DNA from: Brachybacterium sp. EE-P12
GTDB lineage: Bacteria > Actinomycetota > Actinomycetes > Actinomycetales > Dermabacteraceae
DNA: 64,000 nucleotides
Reading direction: 5' to 3'
Assembly (NCBI RefSeq): GCF_003711805.1
Contig: NZ_QXCP01000008.1
Location: 47,311-111,310, forward strand
Shown here: piece after piece, positions 61,901-64,000 of the stretch
How the letters are laid out: each line of letters opens with the position of its first letter
Numbering within the stretch: the stretch's first letter is position 1
Made by a program: the position numbers and the translations under genes
Notes under the pieces: model-generated
The model's input: only the letters and a program-made list of their open reading frames with translations
Told to the model about the DNA's origin: nothing
Databases searched by the model: none

Positions 61901-62159
61901 GGATGATGTCCAGGTCCTGGCCGGTGGAGGCGAGTCGCGCGTCGAGCTCCCCCGCGTCGACGTTCAGCCGGCCGATGAGGCCGCGGTCCCCGTTGCTGAC
62001 CCAGACGCCGCCGTCGGAGACCTCCACCTCGGAGGAGGACAGGCCGTCGTAGTTCAGGGCGAAGCCGGTCAGGACCAGCGCCACCACCGACAGGACCGCC
62101 GTGGAGACGACCGTCGTGCGCCGGACTCGGCGCCGCGACGGTGCCGCGGTGACTGACAT
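55941..62159 (-). CDS. Giant membrane-anchored surface protein with propeller-like, cadherin/Ig-like and fibronectin III domains
   Basis: 2072-residue protein. Residues about 16-34 (VVSTAVLSVVALVLTGFAL) form an N-terminal signal anchor after an Arg-rich start; the rest should be outside. Residues 45-390 have repeated short strands like a beta-propeller (VWVSNGDRGLIGRL, VVIAAPDGRVWIL, GDVYVLDG). About 410-1480 holds some eleven cadherin/Ig-like repeats with NDVDPDGD-type turns. About 1480-1870 holds four Fn3 domains (LTNDTEYTFQVVATNEVGDS is typical). The C-terminus (1870-2072) has two Cys pairs and no LPXTG or membrane segment. I chose ATG 62159, not 62219, to give a normal signal anchor. It heads the MoxR-to-EccC gene set. 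Possible ligand or envelope-spanning component of the kinase-controlled system. Confidence 0.88.
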   Translation of the reverse strand: MSVTAAPSRRRVRRTTVVSTAVLSVVALVLTGFALNYDGLSSSEVEVSDGGVWVSNGDRGLIGRLNVDAGELDARLASTGQDLDIIQSGYHVFETGPRGMTPINTAAVSRAGLVELPPESIVRIGGDRVVIAAPDGRVWILSPQEAAAFSPAAVDPVHETGSGAPPVAVSMSGDVYVLDGEELLRFPRTPKTRDTTADKPFVAGNLSSDPAQVDLTVVGDVPVIMDRENRKLRLGTEMKDYPLEEYGISSLEVGELQQAGPSAKDVALATADTLLLIPLKGGKAQEIPAGGTGSEVVPPAQVAGCAYGAWGGSLRYVRACEGQEPVIDAIPGAEPGADLSLRQNRDLVVLNDQRFGLSWEIMDSMQLVDDWVIDQDLQTDQSKEKEEETLTTTIENVAAERDEENRPPTADDDTFGVRAGQNVVLPVTRNDVDPDGDVLTVAVEGDQPDAGQVSAITGGTQLQIQVADDASGTDTFTYQVNDGRGGKDTATVTLEVRAEGENSGPQSAEETMAKVQVRSGQDVSINILPYWEDPDGDAFYLANAEVEPQDLVSFRPDGLITFNDAGRSPGTKQVQLTFRDEHGETGEGTLEIESVTDDDLPPITTADHVSVVADRTTTLKPLANDLNPNGGDLELISLGESEGLEVDPALDAGTVDVTGAVPGTHYLEYTVGASGGSTTSLGLIRIDVVEPEAENLQPVAVDDLGTVTTGADTLVDPLENDVDPTGGVLVVNSLEVPEDSGLKATVVDHHLVRVEAEPGATVSAEPVPVTYEVSNSAGTSTGTIRMMVASTDTQFANPEAVPDRAVVRAGDMVNIDVIANDVSPTGADLHLGRIMDTERADELGHTEPHQDMVRFRADDDASGEAVVQYEVIDGTGRTGSALVHITVIPRDAENTPPRPQNLTARAVAGTSVRIPVPTTGIDPDGDSVMLTGAASPMPTLGEITDATGEWIEYLPHEDSVGTDRFRYQVMDRHGAVGTAEVLVGVAAPTERNQAPYAVDDTVEVRPDREVQVPVLENDTDPEGDPLGIVREDVQATTEIEVIDPSEDAEDNLVTITTPSEEGTHTVLYSATDGQLKSSATATIKVAENAPLLAPVAVDDFVSAEQVLDPQREVIEVDVLANDYDPDGSTRDLEVELDGSYEGAELREDGTLRITPQEEQQRLRYIITDQDDLSSAGYVWVPGTAKQAPVWVGDAVEVQAGAEASIDLADPRNVRVRPGAEAVQITDPSLVTATHSDGGELVADETTLRYRPAAEFSGKDTISVEVTDGAVGDETAATATLAIPVEVAPEDENLPPSLQGAQLDVEQGEGQARVDLAAGAEDPEDDELAFALAGESSDPEVEVALDDSTFIATATPKAAKGTVLDVPVTAADGTNDPVEATVQVTVTGSTRPKITAALDEATIDAGQTKSIPVLENDSNPFPGGKRTLEDAAVTSGRGTVSLDGDKVSITPDEDFHGILTARYSVLDDTGDLDRKATGEIRIVVRGLPEPPSSPRIGEVGDGFVELNFKAGPDNGAPITGYTVTAATGGSVSQECESTSCTISGLTNDTEYTFQVVATNEVGDSDPSAPSATARPDVRPEKPGAPRAERGDEQLTVTWSAPVNRGSAIQSYEVQIQDTSGQGISSQTVEGGSTQTVFPGLTNGREYRFRVQASNLADEPSEWSDWSSAEHPAGKPRAPGGTPTAERVNTALGGAVEVSWPAMTSAEANGEPITQYIVTASSGETRKVDGDATTVTFRDLDPDAKVSFTYTGVNSVGTGTGASKASNTVTPWAKPAAPTGVKASMPSEGEGDGPNGRAEVTWKAADGKGTTVTQYVVRWSGGSTTVDAPATSADITGLENGTSYRFTVEARNGFADDGGISKPSAESNAVTPYTRPAQPTVSGSNGKCTSSSKCPVTVRASAGGSDGGGGGKTLQVRVDGGEWTSSGTSFSKTYQVTSGGKVTIEARVKNAKGLVSGTVSKTQGAQTYTPPEPTSDVTFGTTRFNTISCKSEYCRQVHITLSDLEPGETYELQAEVDQRPGDTFFPGGPVEITARQDGTWSSDAEGHEWAFGYPGESFTVTVDGKSVGTYDYPE

Positions 62160-62269
62160 GGTGGTACCCCCAGGTGACGGACGAACTGCTCGCGAGCTGA
62201 CGTCTCGACCCTGCTGCATCCCCCTCGGGACGACCCCCGCAGTCCCAGGATCCGCGCGCGACCCCCGCC

Positions 62270-62275
62270 ACCCTA
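62270..62275 (-). promoter_or_regulatory. Candidate -10 element (TAGGGT) for the giant-protein gene and following operon
   Basis: On the minus strand TAGGGT lies about 110 bases before the ATG at 62159; the same hexamer is used at the 37.4-kb WXG100 promoter. A single half-site (ATGGGGA on plus, 62312-62318) lies upstream, but at a different distance and without its mate. Confidence 0.4.
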
Positions 62276-62407
62276 CCGTCCCGTAGGCGCCTGGACCATA
62301 CGGTGCGGTTCATGGGGACGCCCGGGAGGAGCCTGTCCTACGGCACGGCTGCGCCCAGCGGTGGACGCCTGATGGACCGGTGGGACGGTCGACGTGCTGC
62401 CGGACGT

Positions 62408-63415
62408 TCAGCTGCGGCGTTCGACGAGCGTGCGGGTGAACGTCTGGAGGGCGTCGCGGACGGACCCCTCGGGCAGCTGGTCGAGGATGGCGACCGCGTC
62501 GTCGGCGGTGCGCTGGGCCAGCGTGCGCGTCTCCTCGAGGGCGGGGTCCTCGCGGAGCAGTGCGACGAGCTCCCCGAGGCTGCGATCATCGCTGAGATCG
62601 CTGTCCAGGCGTCGTACGATCTCGAGGCTGCGTGCGTCCTGCGTCGCAGCGGCGCGGCGGCGCACGAGCAGGGTCGGCATGGTCGGCACACCCTCACGCA
62701 GGTCGATGCCGGGGGTCTTGCCGCTCGTGGCGGCATCGCTCTCCAGATCGAGGACGTCGTCGGCGAGCTGGAAGGCGACGCCGACCTTCTCCCCGTAGTC
62801 GCGCATGATCTCGCCGCTGCCCGCAGGAGCACCGGCGAGGGTGGCGCCGAGGTGACCGGCGAGGGACAGGAGCGAGGCCGTCTTGTCCGAGAGGACGGAG
62901 ATGTAGTGCTCGAAGGGATCGTCCTGCTCTCGCGGGCCGACGGTCTCGTGGAGCTGCCCGAGGCAGAGCCGTTCGAAGGTCTGCGCGTGCAGGCGCACGG
63001 CGTCCGCGCCGATGCGGGCGCTGAGTCCGCTGGCGCGGGCGAAGAGGAAGTCTCCGGTGAGGATCGCGACGTTGTTGCCCCACAGGGCGTGGGCGCTGTC
63101 GGTGCCGCGACGCGTGGGCGCCGAGTCCATGACGTCGTCGTGGTAGAGGCTCGCCAGATGCGTGAGCTCGACGAGCACCGCCGCGTCCTCCACGCCCTCG
63201 GCGTCGACGTCGCCCAACGAGGCGGCGAGCAGCACGAGCATGGGTCGGACGCGCTTGCCGCCGGCGTCCATGAGATGGCGCGCGGTCCAGCGCATCATGT
63301 CGTCGGAGTTCGCGACGGAGTCGCGCAGCCGGTGCTCGATGGTGTCCAGGCGCTCGACGATGCCCGAGGCGAGCTGATCGTCGATGTCGGGGACACCCGG
63401 CAGCGTGGACGGCAT
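62408..63415 (-). CDS. Polyprenyl diphosphate synthase (long-chain, trans type)
   Basis: 335-residue isoprenyl synthase that extends allylic diphosphates with IPP, in actinobacteria usually for the menaquinone side chain. GGKRVRPMLVLLAA is near residue 50, the first Asp-rich motif YHDDVMDSAPTRRG near residue 90, and the second QLADDVLDLESD near residue 222. ALWGNNVAILTGDFLFA is also typical. The ATG at 63415 follows AGGAG; 19 more codons upstream lack a ribosome site. Product chain length is set by residues before the first motif and was not assigned. It is not linked to other quinone genes in this window. Confidence 0.93.
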   Translation of the reverse strand: MPSTLPGVPDIDDQLASGIVERLDTIEHRLRDSVANSDDMMRWTARHLMDAGGKRVRPMLVLLAASLGDVDAEGVEDAAVLVELTHLASLYHDDVMDSAPTRRGTDSAHALWGNNVAILTGDFLFARASGLSARIGADAVRLHAQTFERLCLGQLHETVGPREQDDPFEHYISVLSDKTASLLSLAGHLGATLAGAPAGSGEIMRDYGEKVGVAFQLADDVLDLESDAATSGKTPGIDLREGVPTMPTLLVRRRAAATQDARSLEIVRRLDSDLSDDRSLGELVALLREDPALEETRTLAQRTADDAVAILDQLPEGSVRDALQTFTRTLVERRS

Positions 63416-63496
63416 GACACTCCTGGAGCTCGGACCGGTCCCCTGGCAGGATCCGGCATGCGGACAGCGCACCCGGACGGTGCGGCACGACAGACG

Positions 63497-63502
63497 AGTC
63501 TA
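63497..63502 (-). promoter_or_regulatory. Candidate -10 element (TAGACT) for the polyprenyl synthase gene
   Basis: On the minus strand TAGACT lies about 82 bases before the ATG at 63415. The 351-base gap 63416-63766 otherwise holds only hairpins belonging to the rRNA operon end. Confidence 0.4.
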
Positions 63503-63617
63503 CCGGGGTGGAGCGATCCCGTAGCGGCCCGAAGGCCCGCGAGGTGACCGGGGGAACTGCGACAGGGCCGCGGCCCGCCCGGCTCCCCTCCGCACAGAGC
63601 AGATGATCCTCGGAGAT

Positions 63618-63688
63618 CCCCGGCGGTGCAGCCGGGGCTCTCCGCGTTCCCGGTGCTCACCAGAACAGCCCCGGACGGGCGTGTCCGG
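63618..63688 (-). terminator. Secondary hairpins downstream of the rRNA terminator
   Basis: CCCCGGC-N6-GCCGGGG (63618-63637) and CCGGAC-N6-GTCCGG (63671-63688) follow the main terminator in the direction of rRNA transcription, probably back-up terminators. Confidence 0.45.
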
Positions 63689-63705
63689 TTTCGGGCATGA
63701 CCAAA

Positions 63706-63757
63706 GGGAGTGGTGGAGGCGAACACCCTGACGGGGTTCCAGCACTCCACCACTCCC
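63706..63757 (-). terminator. Intrinsic terminator of the rRNA operon
   Basis: GGGAGTGGTGGAG (63706-63718) pairs perfectly with CTCCACCACTCCC (63745-63757), with an inner ACCC/GGGT stem; on the minus strand the stem is followed by TTTGG. It starts ten bases behind the 5S 3' end. Confidence 0.85.
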
Positions 63758-63766
63758 GATAAAAGA

Positions 63767-63886
63767 TGTCCGGCGGCGACCTACTCTCCCACACCCTCCC
63801 GAGTGCAGTACCATCGGCGCGATCGAGCTTAGCTTCCGGGTTCGGAATGGAACCGGGCGTTTCCTCGACGCTATGACCGCCGTAAC
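63767..63886 (-). rRNA. rrf: 5S ribosomal RNA
   Basis: Minus strand begins GTTACGGCGGTCATAGCG, contains the conserved CCCGGTTCCATTCCGAACCC, CGGAAGCTAAG and GGTACTGCA, and ends GGTCGCCGCCGGACA; the two ends pair over the terminal helix. Length about 120. It is the last gene of an rRNA operon transcribed leftward. Confidence 0.95.
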
Positions 63887-64000
63887 ACGACGAGACCAAC
63901 CAGCCACCCACCCCAACATCGAAACGCTGGGACAGCGGGGTTGTTCCTCAAGAACCGCACAGTGGACGCGAACACACACAGCAAACAACACACGCAAAGA
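63887..64000 (-). other. 23S-5S spacer of an rRNA operon
   Basis: AT-richer spacer, containing on the minus strand CACTGTGCGGTTCTTGAGG, a sequence type common in Micrococcales rRNA spacers. The 23S 3' end is not reached. Confidence 0.65.

Noticed and set aside
55623..62156. A 2177-codon open frame on the plus strand opposite the giant surface-protein gene
   Set aside because: Its composition (Gly/Arg/His/Asp/Val runs) is what antisense of GC-rich coding DNA gives. It has no recognisable domain, whereas the minus strand shows clear Fn3 and cadherin-like repeats.
62312..62318. A third copy of the WXG100 promoter palindrome before the giant-protein gene
   Set aside because: Only one half (ATGGGGA) is present, and it is 36 bases from the -10 instead of 22-23, so it does not match the shared architecture.
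62303..63547. Plus-strand open frame over the polyprenyl synthase
   Set aside because: Antisense shadow; the minus strand encodes both Asp-rich motifs of a prenyl synthase.
63295..63997. Minus-strand open frames across the 5S rRNA and its terminator
   Set aside because: They run through the 5S gene and the terminator hairpin and lack ribosome sites.

Overview
The window is 64 kb of very GC-rich actinobacterial chromosome. GTG starts are common, genes are tightly packed with GTGA/ATGA overlaps, and there are several candidate leaderless genes. The gene set includes an actinobacterial acyl-CoA carboxylase with an epsilon subunit, an rpmG/hadAB/murB block beside tRNAs, and a WXG100/EccC locus. 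This points to the Micrococcales. A Brachybacterium-like (Dermabacteraceae) organism is my guess from gene content and order; no 16S gene is present to confirm it. Everything before about 36.6 kb is largely conserved core metabolism.

Layout. 0-8.1 kb: a class III nucleotide cyclase (cut by the left edge) and birA run leftward; pccB, the epsilon subunit, a DUF885 peptidase-like gene, maf and the biotin-carrying alpha subunit run rightward, so ligase and carboxylase lie side by side. 8.1-16.2 kb: a long inverted repeat, lpdA, then nucleoside and sugar-phosphate salvage genes (purine nucleoside phosphorylase, phosphomannomutase, deoC, an unusual uridine-kinase/Nudix fusion, deoA, cdd). 16.3-22 kb: a BMP-type nucleoside ABC importer transcribed into cdd and deoA, making one uptake-plus-catabolism unit. 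22.2-28.5 kb: an M20 amidohydrolase, manC and the sdhCDAB operon. A second, perfect inverted repeat follows at 28.6 kb. 28.7-36.6 kb: an alpha/beta hydrolase, xthA, folD, glyA, murB, two MaoC-type dehydratases, rpmG, tRNA-Met, tRNA-Thr and tRNA-Tyr, and yajQ.

36.7-62.2 kb, all on the minus strand, is the most interesting region. In transcription order it encodes a 2072-residue membrane-anchored protein (N-terminal propeller-like region, about 11 cadherin/Ig-like repeats, 4 fibronectin III domains), a MoxR ATPase, a DUF58 protein, a transglutaminase-fold membrane protein without the expected catalytic residues, an RDD+FHA protein, a PP2C phosphatase, a zinc-ribbon+FHA protein, a Ser/Thr kinase with an extracellular Fn3-like domain, an FHA-like+helix-turn-helix protein, an FHA-fused EccC/FtsK ATPase, and three WXG100 proteins with a PsbP/LpqN-like protein. 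It reads as a type VII secretion-like system wired to Thr phosphorylation. No EccB, EccD, EccE or mycosin is present in the window. Two WXG100 promoters share a palindrome at nearly the same distance from near-identical -10 elements, which suggests a dedicated regulator.

62.4-64 kb: a polyprenyl diphosphate synthase, then the 3' end of an rRNA operon (5S rRNA and its terminator) on the minus strand. The 23S gene lies beyond the right edge.
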